The notes under the pieces were generated by a model. The model was not told the origin of the DNA and searched no databases. It saw only the letters and a program-made list of their open reading frames with translations. The translations under genes and the position numbers were made by a program. Shown here piece by piece: positions 16,107-25,622 of a DNA stretch of 32,123 bases (its first letter is position 1; every line of letters starts with the position of its first letter). Source of the stretch: Actinomycetota bacterium (GTDB lineage Bacteria > Actinomycetota > Actinomycetes > Nanopelagicales > Nanopelagicaceae); NCBI GenBank assembly GCA_947451045.1, contig CANFXM010000016.1:1-32123 (forward strand), written 5' to 3'.

Positions 16107-17771
16107 ATGGCCTCTCAATTAGATGAGTTATCACGCTGCATAAGTGAGGCGATTACGCGTGCGATTGCATCAGGAGCCATAGCTGCCAGCGTGCCAGAGT
16201 CAATCCCCTTGGAGCGGCCCAAGAACCGTGACCATGGCGATTATGCGACATCGGTGGCGCTCCAATTGGCTAAAAGCGCGGGGAAAAATCCGAGAGATGT
16301 CGCACTTATTTTGCAGAGAGAAATAGGTATCACGCCTCTGATATCGGCAGTTGATATCGCTGGACCGGGATTTCTCAATTTCACTTTGAATCGTGCCAGC
16401 CAAGCAAATCTTGTGACGTCAATTATTTCACATAAAGAAGAGTACGGAAAAGGAAATTCTCTCGCTGGAATAAATATCAATCTGGAATTCATAAGTGCAA
16501 ATCCCACTGGCCCGCTGCATCTGGGCCACACTCGATGGGCTGCAGTAGGTGATGCACTTGGTCGAGTACTCAGTGCAGCTGGTGCACAAGTGACTCGTGA
16601 GTTTTATATCAATGACCGTGGAAATCAGATGGATCTCTTTGGTGCCTCCCTTGAAGCATCCGCTATGGGTAATCCCATTCCAGAAGATGGCTATCAAGGA
16701 GATTACATTCAAGATTTAGCTGCACAAATTGTTGCATCTGATTCTTCAATAAAAAATTTGCCAGATACTAAGCGACTCGTCGAATTTAGAGAACGTGGTT
16801 ATGGATTGCAATTAGCGCAACAACAAAGAGTGCTTAACGCTTTTGGTACACACTTTGATATTTGGTTCTCAGAGCGCTCGCTTCACGATGCAGGTTCGGT
16901 TGAACACGGCATTGAAGTATTGCGAAAGCAAGGACATGTATTTGAAAACGAGAATGCAACATGGCTTCGCACGACAGATTTTGGTGACGATAAAGATCGC
17001 GTCCTCACTAAGAGCGATGGTTCACTTACTTATTTCTCATCTGATACTGCTTATTACATAAATAAGCGCGAACGTGGCTTTGATATTTGTATCTACATGC
17101 TCGGCGCGGATCACCATGGATATGTAGGACGCCTCAAAGCCACCGCAGCATGCGCTGGTGATGATCCTGAATACAACATTCATGTATTGATCGGCCAACT
17201 TGTAAAAATTATGGAAGGTGGGGAAGAAGTAAAACTCTCCAAGCGCGCCGGCACAATTATCACTCTAGAAGAATTAGTAGAAAAAGTTGGCGTAGATGCT
17301 GCGCGATATACGCTGATTCGTTATCCGGTAGAGACACCTATGGTGATGGATATCGATATTCTCAAACGAAATACAAATGAGAATCCGGTCTATTACGTTC
17401 AATATGCTCATGCAAGAATTTCAGGGGTATTGCGCAACTGTGAAGAGTTGAAAATTTCAATGGAGATCAAAGATTTTGACCCCTCACTCCTCACACATGA
17501 CCGAGAAAATGAATTATTGGCGACTCTTGCAGATTTTCCTCGGATTGTGGAAGGAGCGGCCCAGATGCGCGAACCACATCGGATTGCCCGTTATCTTGAA
17601 GAATTAGCAGGGGTGTATCACGGTTTCTATTCTGATTGCCGCGTTTTACCTATGGGAGATGAAAGCATTGCTCCCATACATACTGCGCGCGCATTGCTCT
17701 GTATGGCTACAAAGCAAGTTCTTAGAAATGGCTTAGACCTACTAGGTGTTGGCGCACCAGAGAGGATGTAA
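16107..17771 (+). CDS. argS: Arginyl-tRNA synthetase
   Basis: A 554-residue class I aminoacyl-tRNA synthetase that charges tRNA-Arg. The N-terminal Add-1 domain (~1-115) carries RPKNRDHGDYATSVALQLAK; the HIGH signature reads HLGH within ANPTGPLHLGHTRWAAVGDAL; the catalytic core has EFYINDRGNQMDLFG. The KMSKS-like loop is LSKRAGTIITLEEL, a common ArgRS variant. The C-terminal DALR anticodon-binding domain includes NPVYYVQYAHARISGVLRN and ends with LRNGLDLLGVGAPERM. I prefer ATG 16107 to the in-frame TTG 16101 because the TTG overlaps a probable -10 element. It is divergent from the sugar transporter and first in the argS-lysA-hom-thrC-thrB row seen in M. tuberculosis (Rv1292-Rv1296). Confidence 0.95.
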   Translation: MASQLDELSRCISEAITRAIASGAIAASVPESIPLERPKNRDHGDYATSVALQLAKSAGKNPRDVALILQREIGITPLISAVDIAGPGFLNFTLNRASQANLVTSIISHKEEYGKGNSLAGININLEFISANPTGPLHLGHTRWAAVGDALGRVLSAAGAQVTREFYINDRGNQMDLFGASLEASAMGNPIPEDGYQGDYIQDLAAQIVASDSSIKNLPDTKRLVEFRERGYGLQLAQQQRVLNAFGTHFDIWFSERSLHDAGSVEHGIEVLRKQGHVFENENATWLRTTDFGDDKDRVLTKSDGSLTYFSSDTAYYINKRERGFDICIYMLGADHHGYVGRLKATAACAGDDPEYNIHVLIGQLVKIMEGGEEVKLSKRAGTIITLEELVEKVGVDAARYTLIRYPVETPMVMDIDILKRNTNENPVYYVQYAHARISGVLRNCEELKISMEIKDFDPSLLTHDRENELLATLADFPRIVEGAAQMREPHRIARYLEELAGVYHGFYSDCRVLPMGDESIAPIHTARALLCMATKQVLRNGLDLLGVGAPERM

Positions 17772-17774
17772 CGC

Positions 17775-19097
17775 ATGAGCACTTCACTTTGGCCCGCAGG
17801 CGTTTCATTCAATAATGGAGTGCTGCATTTCTCAGGGATTTCTGCAACATCGCTTGCGCAGGAATTTGCTACACCTGCATTTTTTATGGATGAAGAAGAT
17901 TTTTGCACAAGAGCACTTGGTTGGGACAAAGCCCTTCATCAGGCTTTTGATAGTCATGCCGGCAATGTTTATTACGCCGCAAAAGCATTCATATGTGTAG
18001 AAGTTGCACGATGGATTGCTAATTGCGGAATTGGAATTGACGTATGCACCGGAGGCGAGCTGGCTGTAGCACTAGCCGGTGGTATTGATCCTAAGAAGAT
18101 TGAAGTACATGGAAATAATAAATCTGTCTCAGAGATTGAACGTGCAGTGAGTGTTGGCGTTGGCACTATTGTGATTGATTCAATTTTTGAAATTGAAAGA
18201 GTGGCTGCTGCTGCTCGAAAGCTAGGCAAGACTCAACGAGTTTTACTTCGACTCACACCAGGCATCCAAGCCCATACGCATGAGTCAATTGCAACTGCGC
18301 ACGAAGATGTGAAATTTGGATTTTCGATTGCCAGTGGTGCTGCATGGAATGCAGTTCTAGAAGTGCAAAAATATCCTGAAATTGAACTACGTGGCTTTCA
18401 TTCTCATATCGGTTCTCAGATATTGAATATGGATTCCTTCGAGATTGCAGCAGATCGACTAATCGGACTTCTTGGAAAATACCGCGACGAGTTTGGCAAT
18501 CAACTTCCTGAATTAGATCTTGGTGGCGGCTATGGAATTGCATATCTTCCTGGTGACGTTGAATTAGAGGCAAGTGAAGTGCTCCCGGCGCTATTTACCC
18601 AAGTGAAGAAAGTGTGCGAAAAAGCTGCACTCAATATTCCAACCATTTCAATTGAACCTGGTCGTGCGATCGTAGGCCCAACAATGTTTACACTCTATGA
18701 AGTTGGCACAGTCAAAGATGTCACATTGGAATCAGGAAAAAATCGTCGCTACATATCTATCGACGGTGGAATGAGCGACAACATTCGTCCATCTCTTTAT
18801 GGCGCCGAGTACACAACTTCTTTAGCGAATAGATCATCGAGTGCGCCACTAATTGATACCCGACTTGTTGGAAAGCATTGCGAGACCGGCGACATTGTCA
18901 TCAGAGATATCGAATTACCAAGTGATATTGCGCCAGGGGATTTATTGGCCGTACCTGCAACTGGGGCGTATGGGCGAAGCATGGCGAGTAATTACAACCA
19001 CGTACCTCGTCCACCAGTAATTTGCGTAAAAAATGGAAAAGCCCGTGTAATTCTGCGGCGCGAGACAGAAGCAGATCTGCTCAATCTCGATATTTAA
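17775..19097 (+). CDS. lysA: Diaminopimelate decarboxylase
   Basis: A 440-residue fold-III PLP enzyme that decarboxylates meso-diaminopimelate to lysine, the last step of lysine synthesis. The PLP lysine is K70 in VYYAAKAF; HSHIGSQ (209-215) and LDLGGGYGIAY (248-257) bind cofactor phosphate, EPGRAIVG lies at 294-301, and C369 in HCETGD is the catalytic Cys donated across the dimer. A C-terminal YGRSMASNYN motif closes the site. The ATG is 3 nt after argS with a weak GAGG upstream, so translational coupling is likely. All active-site residues are present and length is normal. Confidence 0.95.
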   Translation: MSTSLWPAGVSFNNGVLHFSGISATSLAQEFATPAFFMDEEDFCTRALGWDKALHQAFDSHAGNVYYAAKAFICVEVARWIANCGIGIDVCTGGELAVALAGGIDPKKIEVHGNNKSVSEIERAVSVGVGTIVIDSIFEIERVAAAARKLGKTQRVLLRLTPGIQAHTHESIATAHEDVKFGFSIASGAAWNAVLEVQKYPEIELRGFHSHIGSQILNMDSFEIAADRLIGLLGKYRDEFGNQLPELDLGGGYGIAYLPGDVELEASEVLPALFTQVKKVCEKAALNIPTISIEPGRAIVGPTMFTLYEVGTVKDVTLESGKNRRYISIDGGMSDNIRPSLYGAEYTTSLANRSSSAPLIDTRLVGKHCETGDIVIRDIELPSDIAPGDLLAVPATGAYGRSMASNYNHVPRPPVICVKNGKARVILRRETEADLLNLDI

Positions 19098-19130
19098 CGC
19101 CGATTGCATTAGGTGTGAAAGAATCACCCC

Positions 19131-20420
19131 ATGAGCGCAACTAAGAAAATCACAATCGGAATGCTCGGTTGTGGCACCGTCGGCGCTGAAGTCGCACGAC
19201 TATTGCTCTCCGATATTCCTGAACTTTCAACACGTTCGAGCGCGCCTCTTGAACTCAAAAAAATTGCGGTTCGAAGCGGCGGTGCTCGAAATGGAATTGA
19301 TGCATCTCTATTTACAACTGATCCACTTTCTGTTGTCAACGACCCTGCAATAGATATTGTCATCGAAGTAATGGGTGGAATCGAACCAGCCCGTGAATTA
19401 ATTCTGCTAGCCATCAAAAATGGTAAGTCGGTTGTTACTGCAAATAAGAGTTTGCTTGCAACCCACGGAGCTGACCTTTATGCAGCTGCTGATAAAGCTG
19501 GTGTCGATCTTTACTATGAAGCAGCAGTTGCTGGTGCGATTCCAATTATTCGTCCGATGCGCGAATCACTTGTAGGTGACTACATCACACGCATCATGGG
19601 TATCGTCAATGGAACTACTAACTTCATTCTTACGAAAATGCATGAAGATGGTTTGGGCTTTGATGAAGCGCTGGCACAAGCACAGGCACTTGGTTACGCC
19701 GAAGCTGATCCAACTGCAGATATTGAAGGCTTTGATGCAGCTGCTAAAGCAGCAATTTTGGCAGGACTCGCATTCCATACAAGAGTTACTGCCGACGAGG
19801 TTTATCGCGAGGGAATTACCAAGATTTCGGCTGCAGATGTTGCGCTGGCGAAGTCCATGAATCACGTGATTAAGTTGTTAGTAATTGGAGAACTCACACC
19901 CGAAGATGCAATATCCGTTCGCGTGCATCCTGTCATGCTTCCAGTGAGTCATCCACTTGCATCGGTTCGCAATGCCTACAACGCCGTTTATTTAGAAGCG
20001 GAATCTGCTGGTCAACTTATGTTTTATGGTCGTGGCGCAGGTGGTGGACCAACAGCAAGTGCCGTACTTGGCGATGTTGTCGCTGTTGCGCGTCATATTG
20101 CAGATGATTCGATTGGCCATCGCGAAAGTGATTATGCAGATCGCGAAATTGCACCATTTGGTTCGGCTCGCACCCGCATGATGATTCGACTACATGTTGC
20201 AGATAAACCGGGTGTATTAGCAACTATTGCACAAGCATTTGCTGCTCAAGGCGTATCTATTCAAACAGTTCGCCAAGGTGGAGCCGGTAATGATGCCGAA
20301 CTTGTTGTAGTGACTCATCAAGGTCTTGAAACATCACTCTTTGCTTTATTAAATGATTTGAAGAATCTAGAGATTGTAAGCGCTGTGGAAAGTGTTATTC
20401 GAGTTGAGGGAGTGAACTAA
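19131..20420 (+). CDS. hom: Homoserine dehydrogenase with C-terminal ACT domain
   Basis: A 429-residue NAD(P)H-dependent enzyme that reduces aspartate semialdehyde to homoserine, the branch point to threonine and methionine. The Rossmann motif GCGTVG is at 13-18; MGGIEPA (81-87), VTANKSLLATHG (102-113) and YYEAAVAGAIPI (128-139) with the substrate-binding Glu are conserved, followed by NGTTNFIL. An ACT domain (about 350-425, HVADKPGVLATIAQAFAAQGVS) implies feedback control by threonine. No Shine-Dalgarno precedes the ATG; AAGAAT ends 6 nt upstream and may be a -10 element of a leaderless message. It heads hom-thrC-thrB and also supplies homoserine for MetY. Confidence 0.95.
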   Translation: MSATKKITIGMLGCGTVGAEVARLLLSDIPELSTRSSAPLELKKIAVRSGGARNGIDASLFTTDPLSVVNDPAIDIVIEVMGGIEPARELILLAIKNGKSVVTANKSLLATHGADLYAAADKAGVDLYYEAAVAGAIPIIRPMRESLVGDYITRIMGIVNGTTNFILTKMHEDGLGFDEALAQAQALGYAEADPTADIEGFDAAAKAAILAGLAFHTRVTADEVYREGITKISAADVALAKSMNHVIKLLVIGELTPEDAISVRVHPVMLPVSHPLASVRNAYNAVYLEAESAGQLMFYGRGAGGGPTASAVLGDVVAVARHIADDSIGHRESDYADREIAPFGSARTRMMIRLHVADKPGVLATIAQAFAAQGVSIQTVRQGGAGNDAELVVVTHQGLETSLFALLNDLKNLEIVSAVESVIRVEGVN

Positions 20421-20423
20421 TCA

Positions 20424-21509
20424 ATGAAATCCTTATTCGGTAACAAAAAGGGTACACATCAATGGCGTGGAGTTATTGAAGAATATCGACACCGTCTTCC
20501 TGTCAGCGCAACAACACCTGTCATTACTTTGCGCGAGGGTGGAACGCCACTGATTCTGGCTCAACATTTATCTGAATTACTCGGAAATGAAATTTGGTTG
20601 AAATATGAAGGAATAAATCCAACTGGTTCCTTCAAGGATCGCGGAATGACAATGGCCATTTCTAAAGCGGCAGAAGATGGCGCCAAAGCAGTTATTTGTG
20701 CATCTACTGGAAATACTTCAGCGAGTGCGGCTGCCTATGCAACAAAAGCAGGAATGGTTCCCGCTGTGCTAATTCCTGCGGGAAAGATTGCAATGGGAAA
20801 ACTTGCCCAAGCAGTTATTCACGGAGCAACAATTTTGCAAGTCAATGGAAACTTTGATGATTGTCTTATGCTGGCTCGAGAACTCTCTGAAAATTATCCA
20901 GTTGCACTCGTTAATTCAGTAAACCCTTATCGCATCGAAGGTCAAAAGACAGCCGCTTTTGAAGTAGTGGATTTCTTAGGCGATGCCCCAGATATGCATG
21001 TACTTCCAGTAGGCAATGCAGGAAATATCACAGCATATTGGCGCGGTTATAAGGAATATCGAAAAGATGGAATGTCATATCAGCTTCCACAGATGTGGGG
21101 ATTTCAAGCTGCTGGTTCTGCTCCCATTGTTAAGGGAAAAATTGTAAAAAATCCTGACACGATTGCAACAGCAATTCGTATTGGTAATCCAGCATCATGG
21201 GAACAGGCAATTGAGGCACGCGATTCTTCTGGTGGACTTATTGATTCAGTAACAGATAAAGAAATATTGAGCGCATACCGACTTGTAGCAGGCAAAGAAG
21301 GCGTCTTTGTTGAGCCATCGAGTGCTGCAGGAATTGCCGGACTAATCAAATATAAAAAGAATGGCAAATTACCTCAAGGAAAGCGCATCGTTGTCACTGT
21401 TACTGGACACGGATTGAAAGATATTTCTTGGGCACTCGATAGTGCATCAAAACCAAAGATTATTCCTGTCAAAGCCTCAATTGCTGCGAAAGCTTTGGGA
21501 TTGGCATAA
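20424..21509 (+). CDS. thrC: Threonine synthase
   Basis: A 361-residue PLP enzyme of the tryptophan-synthase-beta fold that converts O-phosphohomoserine to threonine. The PLP lysine is K71 in [11 protein letters not shown]; the cofactor loop [13 protein letters not shown] and [16 protein letters not shown] are intact, and [10 protein letters not shown] is near the C-terminus. The size (~360) marks the short, actinobacterial/Thermus-type ThrC rather than the ~430-residue enterobacterial form. It begins 3 nt after the hom stop and ends 2 nt before thrB, so the three genes are certainly one transcription unit. Confidence 0.95.
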   Translation: MKSLFGNKKGTHQWRGVIEEYRHRLPVSATTPVITLREGGTPLILAQHLSELLGNEIWLKYEGINPTGSFKDRGMTMAISKAAEDGAKAVICASTGNTSASAAAYATKAGMVPAVLIPAGKIAMGKLAQAVIHGATILQVNGNFDDCLMLARELSENYPVALVNSVNPYRIEGQKTAAFEVVDFLGDAPDMHVLPVGNAGNITAYWRGYKEYRKDGMSYQLPQMWGFQAAGSAPIVKGKIVKNPDTIATAIRIGNPASWEQAIEARDSSGGLIDSVTDKEILSAYRLVAGKEGVFVEPSSAAGIAGLIKYKKNGKLPQGKRIVVTVTGHGLKDISWALDSASKPKIIPVKASIAAKALGLA

Positions 21510-21511
21510 CG

Positions 21512-22444
21512 ATGGCAAAGCCAACATATCGAGCACAACCTGTTCAAGTTCAGGTTCCAGCAACGAGTGCCAATTTAGGTCCAGGTTTTGATTGCTTTGG
21601 ATTAGCACTAGGGATGCATGATCGTTATGTCGCGCAAATTCTCGATGATGTAGTTCTAGACATCGATATCACCGGCGAAGGTTCAACTGATCTTCCACGG
21701 AGTGATAAAAATTTACTTGTTAAATCAATGTATAAAGGATTTGAATATTTAGGAGGCAAGCCTCGCGGATTAGCGGTGCGCGCACTCAATGTAATTCCTC
21801 ATGGCCGCGGACTCGGCTCATCGGCAAGTGCAATTGTTGGCGGACTAACACTGGCACGTTCCTTAGTTCTTGGTGGCAATGAGCATATGAGTGATGATGT
21901 ACTTCTCAATCTTGCAACAGAGATGGAAGGGCATCCCGATAATGTTGCGGCGGCAATTTTTGGCGGCGCAACGATTGCTTGGCAAGAGATGCAACATGGA
22001 AAAAAAGTTGCGTTATCGATAAATATGGAAGTGGATGCACGCATTGGTGCAGTGGCCTTTATCCCAACAAATGCAATATCAACTTCAAAAGCTCGCAAAC
22101 ATCTTCCTGAATTAATCCCTCATGAAGATGCAGTTGCAAACTCTGCGCACAGCGCACTCATGGTGCATGCCCTTACTCAAAGACCAGATCTATTATTTAC
22201 TGCCACAGAGGATTTCTTGCATCAGCAGTACCGCCAAGATTTGATGCCGCTCTCTTTTACCTTGATGAACAAACTTCGTAGTGCAGGTGTGCCGGCATTT
22301 ATTTCAGGGGCAGGACCAACAGTTCTCGTTCTCCATACAGGGGGAGCCAGTGATATCGCCGAGATGGAACGAGCTGCCGGCGATAAATTTGTTGTAACAC
22401 CTCTCTCAATATCCCGCGCAGGAGCGAGCGTAGTTACTGCCTAA
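21512..22444 (+). CDS. thrB: Homoserine kinase (GHMP family)
   Basis: A 310-residue GHMP kinase that phosphorylates homoserine for ThrC. The GHMP signatures are clear: VPATSANLGPGFDCFGLALG near residues 15-34, the ATP-binding PHGRGLGSSASAIVGGL near 91-107, EGHPDNVAAAIFGG near 148-161, and the C-terminal motif FISGAGPTVLVL. It starts 2 nt after thrC without its own Shine-Dalgarno, consistent with coupling. Gene order hom-thrC-thrB matches M. tuberculosis. Confidence 0.95.
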   Translation: MAKPTYRAQPVQVQVPATSANLGPGFDCFGLALGMHDRYVAQILDDVVLDIDITGEGSTDLPRSDKNLLVKSMYKGFEYLGGKPRGLAVRALNVIPHGRGLGSSASAIVGGLTLARSLVLGGNEHMSDDVLLNLATEMEGHPDNVAAAIFGGATIAWQEMQHGKKVALSINMEVDARIGAVAFIPTNAISTSKARKHLPELIPHEDAVANSAHSALMVHALTQRPDLLFTATEDFLHQQYRQDLMPLSFTLMNKLRSAGVPAFISGAGPTVLVLHTGGASDIAEMERAAGDKFVVTPLSISRAGASVVTA

Positions 22445-22469
22445 CTTGCTACTGCGTATTTATGGGTGC

Positions 22470-22595
22470 TAACCTTTGCCATATCTGAACGGCCTCTTCT
22501 TAGGGCTCATAAAAGATTTCAGATAAATACCAGCAACACAAACCAATCACTTGAGTTTTCGATTAGAAAACCAAGCCAATCATGAAAAGAAACTA
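22470..22595 (+). promoter_or_regulatory. Leader region of rho with candidate -10 element
   Basis: TAACCT at 22470-22475, in a GTGCTAACCTTTGCC context like that of argS, could start transcription near 22482. This would give an AT-rich, poorly structured leader of about 114 nt before the rho ATG. Long leaders on rho are often targets of Rho autoregulation. No strong hairpin or terminator separates thrB from rho. Confidence 0.35.
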
Positions 22596-24110
22596 ATGAC
22601 TGAAACAGAAGCAGTACGTTCTAATAGCCCAGAACTTTCCGCGATGACACTTCCTAAGTTGAAGGCAGTTGCTGCCCAACTTGGTATTGATGGTGCCGCA
22701 AAGATGAAAAAAGATGGACTTGTAGAAGCAATCAGCGACCTTCAAGCTAAAAACCGTGAAGCAGCTAAAGCTGAACGAGAAGCACGTCGTGAGGCTCGAA
22801 ATAATCGCAAGAAGGAAGCACCAAGTAAGAGTGCATCAGCTGAGAGCGATGAAGAAGAAATTGATAATGATTCAAATTCACGACGAGATCGTGGACGCGA
22901 TCGCAATCGGGACCGCAATCGCGATCGCGATCGTGCACCACGCGAAGAGCGCGAGCCAGTACTTTCCGATGATGATGTCTTAGTACCAGTGGGTGGATTA
23001 CTCGACATTCTTGAGAGCTATGCATTTATCCGTACAGCTGGATATCTACCTGGTCCAAATGATGTTTACGTATCATTACAACAAGTTCGCCGCAACGGAC
23101 TTCGCAAAGGCGATGTAGTTACTGGCCAAGTACGCCAACCTCGTGAAGGTGAACGCAAAGAGAAGTTCAATGCACTTATTACTTTGGAAACAGTAAACGG
23201 AGCAACTCCGGAAGAATCACGTAACCGTGTTGAATTCTCTAAGTTAGTTCCACTCTATCCACAAGAGCGTTTACGCCTTGAAACAGAACCAAATATTTTA
23301 ACTACTCGCGTAATTGACCTCATTTCCCCAATTGGAAAAGGTCAGCGCGGACTCATTGTTTCCCCGCCAAAGGCTGGTAAGACAATGGTGCTCCAAGCAA
23401 TTGCTAATGCAATCACGACAAATAATCCAGAGTGTCACTTGATGGTTGTTCTCGTTGATGAGCGCCCAGAAGAAGTAACAGATATGCAACGCTCGGTCAA
23501 AGGTGAAGTTATTGCATCAACATTTGATCGTCCTGCCGATGATCACACCACAGTTGCAGAACTCGCAATTGAGCGCGCAAAGCGTCTAGTTGAACTAGGA
23601 CATGACGTCGTTGTATTGCTCGATTCAATTACGCGCCTTGGTCGTGCGTACAACATCGCAGCACCTGCATCAGGTCGAATTCTTTCTGGTGGTGTTGACT
23701 CAGCTGCTCTCTATCCACCAAAGAAGTTCTTTGGTGCAGCTCGAAATATTGAAGATGGTGGCTCACTAACCATTCTTGCAACAGCACTTGTAGATACTGG
23801 TTCACGTATGGATGAAGTTATTTTCGAAGAGTTCAAGGGAACTGGAAATATGGAACTCATTCTGGATCGCCGTCTTGCAGATAAACGAATATTCCCAGCA
23901 GTAAACGTGGTTGCATCAGGTACTCGTAAAGAAGAAATTTTAATGGGAACAGAAGAACTCAATATTGTGTGGAAACTTCGTCGCGTGCTTCACGCACTTG
24001 AGCCACAACAAGCCCTTGAGTTATTGCTGGAAAAGATGAAGGGTACGAAGTCCAACGTTGAATTCTTGATGCAGATCCAGAAGACAACAGTGGGCCCAGG
24101 TAACGAATAA
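22596..24110 (+). CDS. rho: Transcription termination factor Rho
   Basis: A 504-residue hexameric RNA helicase that ends transcription. The N-terminal part has a SAP-like Rho_N domain ([15 protein letters not shown]). It is followed by a charged, probably disordered insert with Glu/Asp and a run of Arg-Asp and Arg-Asn dipeptides near residues 95-113, an actinobacterial trait that adds RNA binding. The cold-shock-like RNA-binding domain starts at [18 protein letters not shown]; the ATPase core has Walker [35 protein letters not shown] and [17 protein letters not shown] chose ATG 22596. A TTG at 22551 would add 15 residues with no ribosome binding site. Confidence 0.95.
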   Translation: MTETEAVRSNSPELSAMTLPKLKAVAAQLGIDGAAKMKKDGLVEAISDLQAKNREAAKAEREARREARNNRKKEAPSKSASAESDEEEIDNDSNSRRDRGRDRNRDRNRDRDRAPREEREPVLSDDDVLVPVGGLLDILESYAFIRTAGYLPGPNDVYVSLQQVRRNGLRKGDVVTGQVRQPREGERKEKFNALITLETVNGATPEESRNRVEFSKLVPLYPQERLRLETEPNILTTRVIDLISPIGKGQRGLIVSPPKAGKTMVLQAIANAITTNNPECHLMVVLVDERPEEVTDMQRSVKGEVIASTFDRPADDHTTVAELAIERAKRLVELGHDVVVLLDSITRLGRAYNIAAPASGRILSGGVDSAALYPPKKFFGAARNIEDGGSLTILATALVDTGSRMDEVIFEEFKGTGNMELILDRRLADKRIFPAVNVVASGTRKEEILMGTEELNIVWKLRRVLHALEPQQALELLLEKMKGTKSNVEFLMQIQKTTVGPGNE

Positions 24111-24223
24111 GCACGCTCAGATTTCTCAGAAGAGGGGCTCATCGCTTACTCTTTGGGGGTTAACCGAAGCGCCTGGTTCACGATCTTGTTCGCAAGACGA
24201 CCCAGGTATACGAAAGGGAAAAA
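24111..24223 (+). promoter_or_regulatory. Structured leader of rpmE, candidate L31 autoregulatory RNA
   Basis: The 113 nt before rpmE hold a hairpin: CCTGG (24172-24176) with CCAGG (24202-24206), enclosing TCTTG (24184-24188) paired with CAAGA (24193-24197) around a TTCG tetraloop. It ends just before the ribosome binding site (AAAGGG). Actinobacterial rpmE leaders that bind L31 have been described (L31-Actinobacteria motif). Membership here is inferred from position and shape, not from a covariance search. Confidence 0.5.
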
Positions 24224-24433
24224 ATGAAAGCAGATATTCATCCAGAATATAAAGAAACACAGGTCACCTGTGGTTGCGGCGAGAAGTTTGTAACTCGCTC
24301 AACAGTTGCAAGCGGTTCAATTTATGTTGAAGTCTGCTCTGTATGTCACCCGTTCTACACCGGCAAGCAGCGCATCCTCGATACTGGTGGACGCGTAGCT
24401 AAGTTCGAAGAGCGTTTCGGTAAGAAGAAGTAG
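24224..24433 (+). CDS. rpmE: 50S ribosomal protein L31 (zinc-binding form)
   Basis: A 69-residue large-subunit ribosomal protein. It has the C+ zinc ribbon: Cys-x-Cys in TCGCGEKF and Cys-x-x-Cys in [14 protein letters not shown]. The N-terminal [11 protein letters not shown] and C-terminal [13 protein letters not shown] are typical. Preceded by AAAGGG 7 nt before the ATG. It has its own structured leader and a terminator right after it, so it may be expressed apart from rho and prfA. Confidence 0.96.
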   Translation: MKADIHPEYKETQVTCGCGEKFVTRSTVASGSIYVEVCSVCHPFYTGKQRILDTGGRVAKFEERFGKKK

Positions 24434-24441
24434 CTTTCCTT

Positions 24442-24487
24442 AAGACCGCAATTTCGCTGCCAGAGATGGTGGCGGTTGCGGTCTTTT
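24442..24487 (+). terminator. Rho-independent terminator after rpmE
   Basis: AAGACCGCAA (24442-24451) pairs with TTGCGGTCTT (24476-24485), a 10-bp stem with a 24-nt loop that can fold further (CGCTGCC/GGTGGCG-like pairing), followed by TTTT. It begins 9 nt after the rpmE stop. Confidence 0.8.
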
Positions 24488-24535
24488 GCTTTCTATTCAA
24501 AATTTGTTTCGACGCATAAAGGAAGGAGAAGCCTG

Positions 24536-25618
24536 ATGACAAATGATCGTTTCGCATCTGCACACGAAATGGTTCGCGAATATTCTGAACTTGAAATAAA
24601 AATGGCTGACCCCTCCATTCATGATGATCAAGGTAAAGCTCGCCAACTCGGACGACGCTATGCACAACTTGGCCCAGTGGTTGCAGGATTCAATGCTTGG
24701 AAGAGTGCCGAAGATGATCTTGCTGCTGCCCGTGAATTAGTTGAAGTTGATCCTGACTTTGCATCAGAGATCCCAGCACTTGAACACACCAGAGACTTAG
24801 CAGCAACTAAGTTAGAAGAATTACTTCTGCCTCGCGACCCAAATGATGATCGCGATGTTATTTTGGAAGTTAAAGCAGGTGCAGGAGGCGATGAGTCGGC
24901 ACTCTTTGCGGGTGATTTGCTTCGCATGTATTTACGTTATGCCGAAAAACATGGATGGAAGACTGAAGTAATTGACGCCACTGAAAGCGAAATGGGTGGA
25001 TATAAAGATATTTCTATTGCAATCAAATCAAAGGGAATTGCCGCGCCAGGTGAATCACCATATGCACGTCTGAAATTTGAAGGCGGAGTGCATCGCGTGC
25101 AACGTGTACCTGAAACAGAATCCCAAGGCCGAATACACACTTCTGCAGCTGGTGTGTTAATTTTGCCCGAGGCTGAAGAAGTCGATGTTGATCTGAATAT
25201 GAACGATGTTCGAGTCGACGTTTATCGTTCATCTGGTCCAGGTGGACAGAGCGTCAATACGACAGACTCTGCAGTGCGCCTTACCCATGTTCCAACTGGA
25301 ATCGTCGTTTCATGTCAGAACGAAAAGAGTCAGCTTCAAAATAAGGAATCAGCACTTCGTATTTTGCGAGCACGTTTACTAGCTGACGCTCAGGAAAAAG
25401 CTGACGCGATTGCCTCAGCTGAACGTAAGAGCCAGGTGCGCACTGTTGATCGTAGTGAGCGCATTCGTACCTATAATTTTCCTGAAAACCGATTGAGTGA
25501 TCACCGTGTTAATTACAAGTCAAATAATTTAGATTCAGTTCTCAACGGTGAACTCGACGATGTTATTCAATCGCTCTTAGATGCAGATAAAGCAGCTCGT
25601 TTGGCATCTACTAACTAA
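24536..25618 (+). CDS. prfA: Peptide chain release factor 1
   Basis: A 360-residue class I release factor that reads UAA and UAG stop codons. The catalytic GGQ is at 236-238 in [20 protein letters not shown]; the codon-reading tripeptide is P-E-T at 192-194 ([15 protein letters not shown]), the RF1-type P-x-T. N-terminal helical domain 1 and the [18 protein letters not shown] motif are intact. I chose ATG 24536 because AAGGAAGGAG lies just upstream; an earlier TTG at 24476 falls inside the rpmE terminator. Followed 4 nt later by prmC, whose product methylates the GGQ glutamine. Confidence 0.96.
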   Translation: MTNDRFASAHEMVREYSELEIKMADPSIHDDQGKARQLGRRYAQLGPVVAGFNAWKSAEDDLAAARELVEVDPDFASEIPALEHTRDLAATKLEELLLPRDPNDDRDVILEVKAGAGGDESALFAGDLLRMYLRYAEKHGWKTEVIDATESEMGGYKDISIAIKSKGIAAPGESPYARLKFEGGVHRVQRVPETESQGRIHTSAAGVLILPEAEEVDVDLNMNDVRVDVYRSSGPGGQSVNTTDSAVRLTHVPTGIVVSCQNEKSQLQNKESALRILRARLLADAQEKADAIASAERKSQVRTVDRSERIRTYNFPENRLSDHRVNYKSNNLDSVLNGELDDVIQSLLDADKAARLASTN

Positions 25619-25622
25619 TCTC

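Noticed and set aside
22551-22595. N-terminal extension of Rho from a TTG start
   Set aside because: No Shine-Dalgarno and no family resemblance in the added 15 residues; the ATG at 22596 gives a normal Rho N-terminus.
22880-22950. Short GATCGC-type DNA repeats as a possible functional repeat or CRISPR-like element
   Set aside because: They are in frame and code for the Arg-Asp/Asn run of the Rho insert; no spacers or regular array structure.
24476-24535. N-terminal extension of release factor 1 from a TTG start
   Set aside because: The start lies in the 3' arm of the rpmE terminator, while AAGGAAGGAG directly precedes the ATG at 24536.
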